This document shows, in pieces, positions 18,323-28,800 of a stretch of 64,000 nucleotides of DNA (the stretch's first letter is position 1; each line of letters begins with the position of its first letter). Location of the stretch: NCBI GenBank assembly GCA_046328715.1, contig JAXLWB010000055.1, forward strand, positions 1 to 64,000, read 5' to 3'. The notes beneath the pieces are model-generated. The model was given only the letters and a program-made list of their open reading frames with translations. It did not search any database and was not told the origin of the DNA. This DNA is from JAXLWB01 sp046328715. GTDB taxonomy: Bacteria > Chloroflexota > Anaerolineae > Caldilineales > Caldilineaceae. The translations under genes were made by a program, and so were the position numbers.

Positions 18323-19066
18323 TCAACTGACATGAAGCTGGGCGAATTCGCTTATTAGAGGCGGGCAGCGGTCAAGTGCGTTTTCAAAGGCTTGACGGGG
18401 TTCCATACCTTCGGCAATCTCACTCCAGAAACCTTCGGTCAAGAGCCTTGCCTGATGGTGGTCAATCTCCTCCATTACGGTCACCACATAGGGCACCACG
18501 CCTAGCAGATCACCAATCAAGTCGCCATGACAGCCAGCCAGAAGTAAGATCTGGACACCAAGCAGGCGTTCAGAGAGCCATGCGCCAGTAACATTGGTAT
18601 CCGCTAACTGAATCTCCTTCCCGTTCGTGTGTACCGACAAATGTAGGTAACGCACAGGCTCTTTGGCCATCCGAGCTCGCTCCAAATAGTGTTCAAAGTG
18701 GGTACTTGTGACATTGATCAGACGAGTGAAACGTAGATGTGCATGCGCTCGAATCCTGCGAAAAGCAACCAGATCGAGTTGCAAGTCAGGATCGGGTCCA
18801 AGCACGACTAACAAATGGCAAGAAGGAAGTTGCATCGGTTGTGCCGCTTTCACAGTAGCTTCGTCAGCGGGTGTGTGACGTTGCTGTAATAATGATTGTG
18901 CGCGGGCGTCGGGTTGAGGGAACAGTTGAGACCCCAAAATCTGCGCTGGGTGAATGAGTGTTGTTGCCTGATGTCGCCCCCAGAGGACTAACAGCCAACT
19001 AACAATCAGCACTGTAACGAATAGTTGCATGGTCGAAAGTACCATCGAGAATAAAAAGTCTTGCAT
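18323..19066 (-). CDS. Membrane-anchored CHAT (caspase-like) protein
   Basis: 247 residues. One N-terminal membrane segment (about 12-30, MQLFVTVLIVSWLLVLW) is followed by a linker and a compact C-terminal domain. That domain has the CHAT layout: strand YLHLSVHTNG with His146, strand ILLLAGCHGD with Cys179, then VPYVVTVMEEIDHHQARL and the helix FWSEIAEGMEPRQAFENALD. His/Cys are the expected catalytic dyad of clan CD peptidases. CHAT proteins usually come fused to TPRs or sit with effector partners; here the domain is alone and tethered to the membrane, facing the cytoplasm by the positive-inside rule or outside if the segment is a signal anchor. No obvious partner gene adjoins. Catalysis is inferred. 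Confidence 0.65.
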   Translation of the reverse strand: MQDFLFSMVLSTMQLFVTVLIVSWLLVLWGRHQATTLIHPAQILGSQLFPQPDARAQSLLQQRHTPADEATVKAAQPMQLPSCHLLVVLGPDPDLQLDLVAFRRIRAHAHLRFTRLINVTSTHFEHYLERARMAKEPVRYLHLSVHTNGKEIQLADTNVTGAWLSERLLGVQILLLAGCHGDLIGDLLGVVPYVVTVMEEIDHHQARLLTEGFWSEIAEGMEPRQAFENALDRCPPLISEFAQLHVS

Positions 19067-19143
19067 ATCATTTCCCTGCCTTTATTAAATCAACAAGTTG
19101 CTGCTGAATTCCTTCTTTTGTGCATGCTATATTGAATCGAGGT

Positions 19144-19182
19144 AAAAAAGAAGCCAACCTGTCATACGACAGGTCGGCTTTT
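19144..19182. terminator. Bidirectional terminator-like hairpin
   Basis: AGCCAACCTGTC (19152-19163) pairs with GACAGGTCGGCT (19168-19179) with one mismatch and a 4-base loop. It is flanked by AAAAAA on the left and TTTT on the right. It would end the minus-strand CAP-domain transcript. The rest of 19067-19388 shows no gene. Confidence 0.65.
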
Positions 19183-19388
19183 CCGTACCTACTTATGGAG
19201 TATATACATTACGTTATTTAGTCATCGGACCAACTGACCCTAGCCACATCACCCTCTCGGCGAATGATGTTTTCATCCAGCACTTCGACAAAGCTGTGAT
19301 GCCTTCCAGAGATCCGTCTACATGGTGTGCTCATATGACCAACCTTTCAATTGAAAAGTACAGTGGCTAAAGAAAGCAAACACTACCT

Positions 19389-20000
19389 TTATGGACCCGG
19401 TTGTGCTGTCATGATCACCCAGTAATAAATGTAAGGGCTGTCCGCTTTGTAGGCATACCCGATACCGTAATCGGTCTGCGCCGCAAAGAAGGGATCGGTC
19501 CCCAACACATGAGTGCGGTGGTGTGGAGAGTTTAACCAAGCTTCCCACGCTTGTTCTGGAGTAGTTTGGCCAGCGCCTATCGACTCAATATTATTGGCAT
19601 TGTTGACCTGAGGGTAGAAGCTTGGCAAGAGATAACCAGCCTGGCTGACAAGAAAATTTGGGCCCACTCCATCAGGATTGACATGAGCAACATAGCATCG
19701 TTGTGCCATGTCTTGCGCACGTTGCCTGGCAACCTTGGATAAGATCTCGTTATAATGAAGCTCAGACCGTTGTTGCCCAGGTGCCGTCTTCATGAGTTCT
19801 GCAATTCGTTGCTCCTCTTCATTCGGTGTATAGACTAGGTCTACCGCGGTAATCATCGGTAGATAGATGGTGCTTTGCTCGGCCTGACTTTTGGCAGACA
19901 GAGGAAAGAGACCACCAAACCAAGTAAGAAGTGTTACAAGTAGTAGGTGATAAATTGATTTAAGTCGCAATCCAGTATCAAAGTGTCTCATTTTGCTCAC
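19389..20000 (-). CDS. Secreted CAP (SCP/PR1-like) domain protein
   Basis: 203 residues. Signal peptide with hydrophobic LLLVTLLTWFGGLFPLSA and cleavage near AKSQA. Immediately after comes STIYLPMITAVDL, which echoes the LPL tail seen on other exported proteins here but at the N-terminus. The CAP domain fills the rest: NEEEQRIAELMKTA helix, LSKVARQRAQDMAQRCYVAH, the HVNPDG signature-like strand, GAGQTTPEQAWEAWLNSPHHRTHVL (cavity residues) and YWVIMTAQPG. Bacterial CAP proteins are extracellular with roles in binding lipids or in competition; no specific role can be assigned. Confidence 0.88.
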   Translation of the reverse strand: MSKMRHFDTGLRLKSIYHLLLVTLLTWFGGLFPLSAKSQAEQSTIYLPMITAVDLVYTPNEEEQRIAELMKTAPGQQRSELHYNEILSKVARQRAQDMAQRCYVAHVNPDGVGPNFLVSQAGYLLPSFYPQVNNANNIESIGAGQTTPEQAWEAWLNSPHHRTHVLGTDPFFAAQTDYGIGYAYKADSPYIYYWVIMTAQPGP

Positions 20001-20525
20001 CCCTTTCGATGGTGTGAGTTCGGTGAATGGGAGATAGTTCTGTGGAGAGCAAAGAGCCTTACTTACTCAATATAAGAGGTACCCCCCTTTACAACTCCTG
20101 ATCAATTATAGAACGTGGCTTTGTACAGTTGGGTGAGGCAGAGGCATAGCTTACGTAGGAATTACGCAGGAAGACAGTTTGATTTAAGTAAGTTTTTAAC
20201 TAACTTTGTTTTTATTTACAAAAATTGCTAACATTATTAATTTGGAAAGCACTATGTGGAGTAAAAGCACGAGGCATATGCAAGAAGTTTTGCCCCTAAC
20301 AGAACTTCTTGCACATGCCTCTTAAAAATAAAGCAGCCTGGGCCAACAGGCTGCTTGCGGTGGTGGGAATCCGACCTGGAAAATCAGATGCCGATCCCAG
20401 TATAAAGGTAAAACTGAAGAAAGCTAGGAGAGAAAGAGAAAGGATTGAGTTTGTATAGTGGAAGAAAAGCGTTTGTTTTGCGTAAGCTTCAAACTCAACG
20501 AACGAGTCTTGCTGGAGAAAGCGAC
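20001..20525. other. AT-rich spacer with composite hairpin element
   Basis: The left half holds the CAP gene's upstream region and an AT-rich stretch (20170-20260) without a gene. The right half holds the long hairpin and repeat described at 20271-20388. No open frame with coding character was seen. Confidence 0.5.
20271..20388. repeat. Composite two-hairpin element, copy 1 (partner at 31773-31886)
   Basis: First a long hairpin: GAGGCATATGCAAGAAGTT (20271-20289) with AACTTCTTGCACATGCCTC (20303-20321), one mismatch in 19. Then AAGCAGCCTG (20331-20340), loop GGCCAA, CAGGCTGCTT (20347-20356). Then GGTGG-x-AATCCGACCTGGAAAATCAG to 20388. The second hairpin's loop and the 21-base tail recur in the same order and strand at 31833-31886. 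Confidence 0.7.
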
Positions 20526-21242
20526 TTAAATGCGCAAAATGTAGCCATGGTGCGGAACTGTTTGCAGAAAACGTGGTTGATCAGGCTCAGCCTCGATCTT
20601 AAGCCGCAAATTTTTCATGTGCCAACGCACCAATGCAGGATCGCCCGTGCGAGGAGGATATTCCCAAACCTTCTCAAGCAGATGCTCGCTTGAGAATAGT
20701 TGGTTGGGATGCTGCATCAAATACCGTAATAGAATGAGTTCGGTCGGCGTGAGATAAGCGATACCTTTTTCCGTTTCAACAGCTGCACTATGTATATCTA
20801 GGCGTAAGCCACCAACATTCAAGCGATACGACGTATCCTCAATTTCAGACTCATCCTGCTGTTGATTGGGAATTGTGCTACGGCGCAGCACTGCCTTAAT
20901 CCGCAGGTTTAACTCATGTATATCAAAGGGTTTACATAAGTAGTCATCCCCACCAACCGTGTAGGCAGTGATCTTCTGTTTGAGTTCTGTATTCCCGGTC
21001 AAAAATATAATTGGCAAAGAATTCCAACGGGTATCTTCTCGAATAATTGAACATAACTCAACACCGTCCATGCCTGGCATGGCAATGTCAAGCAGAATCA
21101 AGGCAGGAAGTTGATACTCTAGCTGCGCAAGTGCTTCCACTCCATTACTTGCGGTACAGACGTTGTATCCATACAAATTCAGCCCTGAGCGGACCGCATC
21201 CTTAACAACTTCATCGTCGTCTACCACTAGGATTCTTTTCAT
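20526..21242 (-). CDS. OmpR/PhoB-family response regulator
   Basis: 238 residues. N-terminal receiver with the acidic pocket VVDDDE, phospho-acceptor Asp52 in LLDIAMPGMDG, Thr in FLTGN and Lys in YLCKPFD. The C-terminal winged helix (about 145-235) has the recognition region TPTELILLRYLMQHPNQLFSSEHLLEKVWEY. It would be phosphorylated by a sensor kinase and bind direct-repeat DNA. It is divergent from a large PAS histidine kinase 320 nt away, which is the natural partner candidate; that operon also carries its own stand-alone receiver, so pairing is inferred. Confidence 0.95.
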   Translation of the reverse strand: MKRILVVDDDEVVKDAVRSGLNLYGYNVCTASNGVEALAQLEYQLPALILLDIAMPGMDGVELCSIIREDTRWNSLPIIFLTGNTELKQKITAYTVGGDDYLCKPFDIHELNLRIKAVLRRSTIPNQQQDESEIEDTSYRLNVGGLRLDIHSAAVETEKGIAYLTPTELILLRYLMQHPNQLFSSEHLLEKVWEYPPRTGDPALVRWHMKNLRLKIEAEPDQPRFLQTVPHHGYILRI

Positions 21243-21562
21243 GTTATAAAGTATACGGAAATTTTAGAGAAAGATCAATAACTTCTTACGAAACTATCCT
21301 TACATTATTTTAACACAAACAGCTTCCATACAAGACATTTGTACAAACAACTATGCTCCTTTGCAAAAAATTTCATAATATGTTTAATGCTTTTATCGAA
21401 CCCTATTATTTGACAAAACAAATAAATTATGTTAGCTTACAAAAAGAAGTTTGGAATAGCAAGGTTTATCCCTCCACTTTGCACAGTTTTCATTTCTTCT
21501 TGTATATTTGTTTCTCCTAGTACCCTTCATTCATATAAATAGCAAACTGATTGCAAAAATTT
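21243..21562. promoter_or_regulatory. Divergent AT-rich promoter region
   Basis: A 320-base spacer between the response regulator and kinase operon 1. A TTGACA at 21410-21415 is followed by AAACAAATAAATTATG and TTAGCTTAC. A similar arrangement, TTGACA at 25611-25616 followed by AAAATAGCTAACTTAGG and TTTAC, precedes kinase operon 2. The -10 boxes are poor, so an activator may be needed. Confidence 0.35.
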
Positions 21563-24500
21563 ATGTCAAGCTTCACAACCCACGCAGCCCCTGATCAAGC
21601 AACATCCTCTACCGCCCCTATCGACAGCAAATCAATTCTCATTGATGCGATACCGCAAATCGTATATATTGCTCAATCTGACGGTGCATTCGATTATGTA
21701 AACCAACGTTGGTATGAGTTTACGGGAACTTGCCCAGAGACAGCTTTGGGGCTTTCCTGGATGGAGTGGGTACATCCTGACGATCGTAAGCGTATCGTAT
21801 GGCCAAGTGGCTGCAATGATGAAAGGCACTTTGAAGTAGAATGCCGTCTGCGCAACGCAAATGGCGACTATTACTGGCATCTAGCTCAAGCGCAACCCAT
21901 TGGTGACGAAGCAGGGCAATCGATTCAGTGGTTCGGTACATTAACTGATATCCATAGAGTAAAACAGAATCTACTTCCATCCTCTGTCGGTAAAGCGTTA
22001 CTCCAACCAGCCGATCAAGCCAGCGATGAGACATCACTTTCGCTTTTGTACCAACAACTAGCCGAGAAAGATGAAAAACTAAAGCGTAGTGAGGCACGCT
22101 TTCAGGCACTGATCAAGGCGAGTCAGCAGGTAGTTTGGTCCTGGGATCGGGAAACGCAAAAGTTGCAATCTTTTGATTTATTGGATTGGGAGCAAACAAT
22201 CACAGGGCAGAGTCCGCAAGCAGAAAATCGGGAATACTGGCTAGAACTGGTCCATGCGGAGGATCGCGAACGGATAGAGACCACCTGGCGCCAAGCGGTA
22301 GAAAATGGCAACGGCTATCAGATTGAATATCGCATGCTCACGCCGCAAGGTGAATACGCTTATATTGTCGAAACTGCGGCAGCCGCACAGGGAGAAGATG
22401 GCAACACCCTGGAGTTTGTCGGCACGGTGATGAATGTAACGCAACAACGGCTTGCGGAGCAGAAAGAAGTGATCCATCTTCGCCTATTTCGAGCCATTGC
22501 AGAAACCGTACCCGATATCCTCTTTCTTTTTGATCCCAGAGATCGCCATATCTTCTATGTCAACCATGCCATCGTCACGATCCTGGGTTATACGCCTGAA
22601 GAGATCCAAGGATGGGGGCAACAACTTTTGCAGCGGTTGATCCATCCCGACGAGACAAGCCAGATGGCATTGCACAACGCACAGAGCAAAACGCTCAAGG
22701 ACAATGAAATCGTCGAGCATCAATATCGCTTTCGCCATGCCAATGGTAGTTATCGCTGGTTGAAGACGCGCACACTGATTTTTTCGCGCAATACGCAAGG
22801 CGAAATTGACCAACTGCTCGGCGTGGCCCAAGACATTACCGCAGAAGTAGAAGCAGCAGAAGCATTACAGACGAGTAACCAAAAGATTCGATCGATCCTG
22901 GAAAGTACCAGTGATGGTTACTTGGCCATTGATCGAGAGTGGCGCGTCATCTATGCCAATCAGCGTGCCTTACAAGGTGCTAGATTGCCGGCTGAGGCAG
23001 TGATTGGCCAGAATGTCTGGAAAGTGTTTCATAATTTGTTGGGCACCCCCTACGAAACCGCCATTCGTACGGTCATGGAGCAGCGAACCCCTACAGAATT
23101 TGAAATGCCGTTGGTTCTGGTTCATGGCTGGCTTGCGGTCAAATGTTTTCCATCTCCGGAAGGGATTGTCGTCTATTCACAGGATATCAGCGAACGCAAG
23201 TTGGCAGAGGAACGTTTTTACCAACTCTTTGAAGCGGCACTGAATGGGGTTGCCTTGGTTGATACAGACGGCAAGATCCAAATGGCCAACGCCCCGTTTG
23301 AGCGATTATTTGGCTACGCCCACGCCGAATTGGTGGGACAACCCATCGATATTCTGGTGCCAACCGAACTTCAACACCGCCATGCAGCTTTTCGTCTCCA
23401 ATATGGCACTCACCCGCTGCTGATGGTCAACAACGAGCGTGATCTTTACGGGTTACGCAAGGATGGGCGACTCTTCCCCATCGAAACCAGCTTGATTCCA
23501 ATCACTACCTTACAAGACAGAGTCACGCTCTGTATGGTAACCGATATCAGCGCACGCAAAGCAGCAGAGGCAAGCCTCCGTCAAAGTGAAGAACGGCTTC
23601 GTCTCGCTACCGAACTTGGTAAAATTGGCTTTTTTGATCATGATTTTCAAGAAAATCGATCTTACTTCTCGCCTCTTAATTATGTCGTAACACAATATCC
23701 AAGGGATTTACCGATTACCCGTGAATCATGGCTTAACTATGTCTATCCGGATGATCGTCCAATCATTGAAGATGTATTTCGGAACGCACGTCTTACAGGT
23801 TTACCCTCGCAAAATCAATATCGAGTTGTTTGGCCCGACCAGTCGATCCATTGGCTGCAAAACAGCACGATTACGCTTAAGAATCAAGCAGGTGAGGCCA
23901 CTCACTTGATGGGCGTAGTACGCGATATCACAGAGTACAAGGAAATTGAAGCGACACTACGTGGTCTGAATCAATCGCTTGAACAACTGGTTCAAGAGCG
24001 CACTGCACAATACGCTACTGCCAACAAAGAGTTAGAAGCCTTTGCTTACTCCGTCTCCCATGATCTGCGCGCGCCATTGCGCGCCATGACCAGCTTTTCC
24101 GAGATTTTGCTCAATGAGTTTGCACAAGAGTTAAGTGATAAACCGCGCCATTACCTGCGACGGATTCACTACAATGGCGCACAGATGGGGCTGTTGATCG
24201 ATGATTTGCTGACCTTCTCGCGCCTGTCTCGCCAGTCACTCGTCCGACAGAAGGTTGATCTGACGGAAGTTGTTCAGCAGGTGATGGATGATTTGAGCCA
24301 AGAGCTGGGGCAAAGAGAGATCGAATTTTCGCTTTCTCCCTTGCCTCCTTGCCAGGCCGATCCGATTCTACTGAAGCAGGTCATTGTCAATCTCTTATCC
24401 AATGCACTTAAATATACGCGCAAGCGCCAACCAACAAACATCCACGTCGGCTGGCAAGTAGGTACGCCACCTGGGATGGCAGGGGAACAAACGATCTACT

Positions 24501-24751
24501 TTGTACAGGACAATGGCGTAGGCTTTGACATGCGTTATGCAGATAAGCTCTTTCAGGTCTTTCAACGGTTACATTCCAGTACAGAATATGAGGGGACCGG
24601 GATTGGGCTCGCCATTGTGCAACGGATTGTCCATCGTCACGGTGGAGAAGTGTGGGCAGAGGCTGAAGTCGATAAAGGGGCGACCATCTATTTCTATCTT
24701 GCCAGTACCCGGGCGGAATCAGAGGCTCAGGGAGAATTGAATCATGGATAA
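21563..24751 (+). CDS. Multi-PAS sensor histidine kinase (paralogue 1)
   Basis: 1062 residues from the ATG at 21563 (a TTG at 21551 is an alternative; neither has a clear ribosome site). No membrane segment is evident, so it is a cytoplasmic sensor. About six PAS/PAC units follow in order (approximately 25-135, 175-300, 305-430, 440-550, 555-675, 680-800), then a short coiled coil. The HisKA domain has phospho-His about 833 in YSVSHDLRAPLRAM, and the HATPase has N box LLSNALKYTRK, G1 DNGVGFDMRYADKLF and G2 GTGIGLAIVQRI. The kinase core is of the Cph1/phytochrome-associated type, usually paired with Rcp1-like receivers, and such a receiver overlaps its last 8 nt. Ligands of the PAS units are unknown. 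Confidence 0.93.
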   Translation: MSSFTTHAAPDQATSSTAPIDSKSILIDAIPQIVYIAQSDGAFDYVNQRWYEFTGTCPETALGLSWMEWVHPDDRKRIVWPSGCNDERHFEVECRLRNANGDYYWHLAQAQPIGDEAGQSIQWFGTLTDIHRVKQNLLPSSVGKALLQPADQASDETSLSLLYQQLAEKDEKLKRSEARFQALIKASQQVVWSWDRETQKLQSFDLLDWEQTITGQSPQAENREYWLELVHAEDRERIETTWRQAVENGNGYQIEYRMLTPQGEYAYIVETAAAAQGEDGNTLEFVGTVMNVTQQRLAEQKEVIHLRLFRAIAETVPDILFLFDPRDRHIFYVNHAIVTILGYTPEEIQGWGQQLLQRLIHPDETSQMALHNAQSKTLKDNEIVEHQYRFRHANGSYRWLKTRTLIFSRNTQGEIDQLLGVAQDITAEVEAAEALQTSNQKIRSILESTSDGYLAIDREWRVIYANQRALQGARLPAEAVIGQNVWKVFHNLLGTPYETAIRTVMEQRTPTEFEMPLVLVHGWLAVKCFPSPEGIVVYSQDISERKLAEERFYQLFEAALNGVALVDTDGKIQMANAPFERLFGYAHAELVGQPIDILVPTELQHRHAAFRLQYGTHPLLMVNNERDLYGLRKDGRLFPIETSLIPITTLQDRVTLCMVTDISARKAAEASLRQSEERLRLATELGKIGFFDHDFQENRSYFSPLNYVVTQYPRDLPITRESWLNYVYPDDRPIIEDVFRNARLTGLPSQNQYRVVWPDQSIHWLQNSTITLKNQAGEATHLMGVVRDITEYKEIEATLRGLNQSLEQLVQERTAQYATANKELEAFAYSVSHDLRAPLRAMTSFSEILLNEFAQELSDKPRHYLRRIHYNGAQMGLLIDDLLTFSRLSRQSLVRQKVDLTEVVQQVMDDLSQELGQREIEFSLSPLPPCQADPILLKQVIVNLLSNALKYTRKRQPTNIHVGWQVGTPPGMAGEQTIYFVQDNGVGFDMRYADKLFQVFQRLHSSTEYEGTGIGLAIVQRIVHRHGGEVWAEAEVDKGATIYFYLASTRAESEAQGELNHG

Positions 24752-25181
24752 AGCCTTAGAAATCGTACTCGTTGAGGATAATGCCGATGATGAAGAGTTG
24801 ATCCTGCACGCACTGCACAAGTATCATCTGGCAAATCGAATTCATGTCGTACGCGATGGAGCGGAAGCCCTCGATCTGCTCCTTCCCACTGATAACGATG
24901 CGGTACACAAAAGTGAACTGAAGTTAATCCTGCTCGATCTGAAATTACCCAAAATCGATGGACTCGAAGTCCTCCGTCACCTCAAAAATGACCCCAGGAC
25001 CAAGACGATTCCTGTTGTTGTCCTTACTTCCTCGGCTTCAGAACAGGATATCATCAAAAGCTATCAGCTTGGCGTGAATGGCTATGTGACGAAACCGATC
25101 GATTTCGCTCAGTTTAGCGAAGCAGTGTATCAACTAGGTCTCTACTGGTTGGTGGTCAATCAGAAGCCGCATTATCAATAG
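24744..25181 (+). CDS. Rcp1-like single-domain response regulator (pair 1)
   Basis: 145-residue stand-alone receiver of the group that pairs with phytochrome-type kinases. Acidic pocket LVEDNADDEEL, phospho-acceptor Asp65 in LLDLKLPKIDG, conserved Ser/Thr in VLTSSASEQD and Lys in YVTKPIDF. Its ATG overlaps the kinase stop by 8 nt (ATGGATAA), implying translational coupling and near-equal synthesis. With no output domain it must signal by protein contact or feed a phosphorelay, possibly to the hybrid kinase at 29794-31749. Confidence 0.94.
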   Translation: MDKALEIVLVEDNADDEELILHALHKYHLANRIHVVRDGAEALDLLLPTDNDAVHKSELKLILLDLKLPKIDGLEVLRHLKNDPRTKTIPVVVLTSSASEQDIIKSYQLGVNGYVTKPIDFAQFSEAVYQLGLYWLVVNQKPHYQ

Positions 25182-25187
25182 CGGCTT
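25164..25187 (+). terminator. Hairpin across the stop codon of receiver 1
   Basis: AAGCCGC (25164-25170) pairs with GCGGCTT (25181-25187) around a 10-base loop containing most of the stop codon. No long T-run follows, so termination is possible but weak. Confidence 0.4.
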
Positions 25188-25832
25188 TACTCATGCTCGC
25201 TCGCATAGGATCGACTTTTCTTTAAATGCAGATTGGATCAAGCCATGCTTAAAAAGTGATTTTCCACTTTCAACGTCCGAGCGAACTCCATGCATGATTA
25301 GCCGTAAGGATTGTGGTTCGGAGCTTTGTAAGCTTCTTCCGAGCCTGGAAGAAATCCAGGTTTACTCTCTCCAATTCAAACATGTTGATTAATTTTTAAT
25401 AATTTACATTAAGGGATTTGCGTACTAAAAGAGACTTGTTTGTAATTTTTCCAGGCATTAATCTGAGCAACTACACTGTACTTCTTTCTTTTTAGGATAC
25501 AAAATTACAATAGCGTATGTATACATACTATAATCCTCCATTTCGTGAGTCCGCTATACTCTAAAAGTACCAGAATAGTAATTTTAAGTATTTAATTAAA
25601 GATTTGAAATTTGACAAAAATAGCTAACTTAGGTTTACTTACGAGCCTCAACACAGAGACAACTTCCTTCTTAGATACTTAGACCGATGCGCCTCTGAAG
25701 CACCTTGAATGTAGTCAAATACAAGAAACTAGCATGGAGCTAGTGATGGCTATTGGGTGTTATTGATCCTCCTTGAACGATTGTCTGCGCCCCTGAGTCT
25801 GCTGTTTGCGTGTTGGTAGGGTATTGAGGTTT
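25182..25832. other. 650-base spacer between the two kinase operons
   Basis: Holds a small hairpin, TTCTTCC (25334-25340) with GGAAGAA (25347-25353), overlapping CCTGGA/TCCAGG. The AT-rich right half has a TTGACA at 25611 resembling the one before kinase operon 1. No open frame with coding character was seen. The length suggests an independent promoter for operon 2. Confidence 0.45.
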
Positions 25833-28800
25833 ATGTTAGAGAAAAATAAAGTTGAGCCGGCTCAAACTACAGCGGTTCTCTTTACTAAGGGGGCGGACAA
25901 TTACCGCATCCTGGCAGATGCCATGCCCCAAATTGTCTACATCACCGATGCTGCAGGCTTGGTCGATTATGTCAACCAACGCTGGTATGACTTTACCGGG
26001 ACGCCCCCCACAACCGCTCTGGGGCAGGCATGGACAACCTGGCTCCACCCCGACGATCAAGAGCGGGTCAGCACAGGCTGGCAAGCATCCATTAGCTCAG
26101 GTCAACCATTTGAAACGGAACATCGCTTACGTCATGTGAGTGGCGAATATTACTGGCATTTAGCGCGTGCCCTCCCCATTTATAACGAAGAGGGTCAGCT
26201 TACCCACTGGATCGGTACGGCAACCAATATTCACAGCCTGAAACAGACCGAAGCCGCGCTCTCGACAAACGAGCAGCGACTAAAACTCGCGCAACGGGCC
26301 GGCGGCATTGCCACTTGGGAATTAAACCTAGAGACGGATGAGCTTTTCTTTGAGGATTCATTTACCTCATTATTTGGCTATACCACAACCCAGCCTGAAT
26401 CGCCAGCCCTTGAAACCTGGCTACGCATGACGCATCCACAAGATCTATCTCGTGTCTTTGAAGCACTCAACAGTGCTAAAAATGGAGCGCGTGCGGCCAA
26501 GTGCGAATTTCGCGTGATATGGCCGGATGGTAGCATCCATTGGTTGCTGGCCGAAGGCGAGGTGACCACGCCACCCATCATGCACGGCATTACATTTGAT
26601 CGGACCCAGGCAAAAGAGACAGAGGAAGCGCTCAGGCGCAGTCAGGCACGCTACCAGGCGCTGATCGAAGCCAGCGGCCAAGTGATCTGGTCTTGGGATA
26701 TCAAGACACAGAGCTGGCAATACTTTGACACCTTGCGTTGGTGGGAGAGTATTACTGGCCAGAGCTCGCAAGCCCAGGTTCATGATGGTTGGCTGGAGGT
26801 AGTCCATGCCGAGGACCGTGAGCGCATGCGCACAACCTGGCAACAGGCCTTAGCCACTGGATCTGGCTACGAAGATGAATACCGGGTGCAGGCGAAGGAC
26901 GGCACGCTCGCTCATATCATCGAACGCGTCGTCGTGGTGCGGGATGCCGAAGGTGAGCCTGTTGAATTAGTGGGTACATTGCTGGATGTCACCCAACAGC
27001 GGCGTGCGGAACAAGCGGCAGCAGCCAATTTACGCCTATTTCAAGGCATCGCCGAAACGACCCCCGATATTCTTTTCCTGTTTGACCAGCAAAATCAACA
27101 AATTTCTTATGTAAACCAAGCGGTCGCTAAATTGCTCGGCTACAGCGCCGAGCAAATCCAAACCTCGGGCAAACGCCTATGGCTAGACTTGCTCCATCCC
27201 GACGATCTTCAAGCCATCCGGACGAACTACCCTCAAATTGAAAAACTCCGAGACACACAGGTGGTCGAGGATCAATATCGGCTGCGCCACGCAAACGGCA
27301 GCTATCACTGGTTTCAAGTACATACACTGGTCTTTTCGCGCGATGCTGAGGGCCGAGTCAGTCAACTGCTAGGCGTGGCGCATGATATTAGCGAACGGAA
27401 GCGGGCGTTGGAGGCACTGCAAGAGAGCAATCAAAAGATTCGCTCGATTCTCGAAAGCACCAGTGATGCGTTCACCGCGCTTGACCAGGATTGGCGTGTC
27501 ATCTACGCCAATCAACATTCCCTGCGCAATGCCAGATTATCGTCCGACGAAATGGTTGGCCAAAACTTCTGGAAGTTATTTCCCCACTTGTTGGGTACAG
27601 CCTTTGACACAGCCGCCCACCTGGTCATGTACACCCAGGCTTCGGTGGAGCTTGAAATGCAGGCGACGCTAGTCACTGGCTGGTACAAGGTAAAGTTCCA
27701 TCCTTCCCCTGAAGGGATCGTCATTTACGCCCAGGATATTAGCGAGCGCAAACAGGCAGAGGCACGTTTTTATCAAGTACTTGACTCAGCGCCAAATGGC
27801 ATTGCCATCGTCGATCCAAGCGGCAAGTTCCAATTCGTCAATCCCCAAGTGGAGCAACTCTTGGGTTACAGGCGGGAAGAGTTACTGGGCCAGTCGGTAG
27901 AAATGCTGGTGCCACCAGCCCTTCGCAGCCGACATCCCGACTACCGGGGTGAATTTATGCAGCAACCCATTCCACGCCCAATGGGGATTGAACGCGGTGT
28001 TTTTGGTTTGCATAAAGATGGTCACACGATCCCGCTGGAGATCAGTTTGCACCCGATCGAGACGATCCAGGGAGGGATGGTGCTTTGTACGATCGTGGAC
28101 ATCAGCCTGCGTAAAGAGGCAGAGACGCAACTGCGCCAAAGTGAAGAGCGCTTACAGTTGGCCACGGAGATCGGCAAGATCGGCGTTTTTGACTACGATG
28201 TAGACAAAGATGAGACCCAGATCTCTCCGATCATGTATGAAGTCACCCAATTTCCACGGGACGTACCACTCACACGCCAATTATGGCTCAGCCATATCCA
28301 TCCCGACGATCTACAGGTGACACAAAACGCAATGCAAGAGGCGCTAACCACCGGTGAACCTTCGCGCTACGAATATCGCATCCTTTGTCCTGACCAGTCG
28401 ATTCGTTGGCTCGAAACGAGCACACTCACCCTGAAAGATGAGCAAGGTCAACCGACTCGAGTCATGGGGGTGGTGCTCGATATTTCGCAGCGCAAGGAGG
28501 CCGAAGAGACGCTGCGAAGGCTCAATCAGTCGCTCGAACAGAATGTTTTAGAGCGTACCAATCAATACATTGCGGCCAATCAAGAATTGGAGGCGTTTGC
28601 CTACTCGGTCTCGCACGATCTGCGTGCCCCCTTGCGTGCCATGAGCAGCTTTTCCAAGATTCTGCTCGATGAGTTTATGCAGGAGCTGTCAGAGAGACCA
28701 CGTCACTATCTACAACGCATTCACTTCAATGCGACACAAATGGGCATGTTGATCGATGATCTGCTTGCCTTCTCCCGCCTTTCCCGCCACGAATTGAAAA

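Noticed and set aside
20331..20388. Element with AATCCGACC as a tRNA T-arm
   Set aside because: No acceptor stem, anticodon arm or CCA side can be drawn around it, and the same piece recurs after another gene with a different stem.
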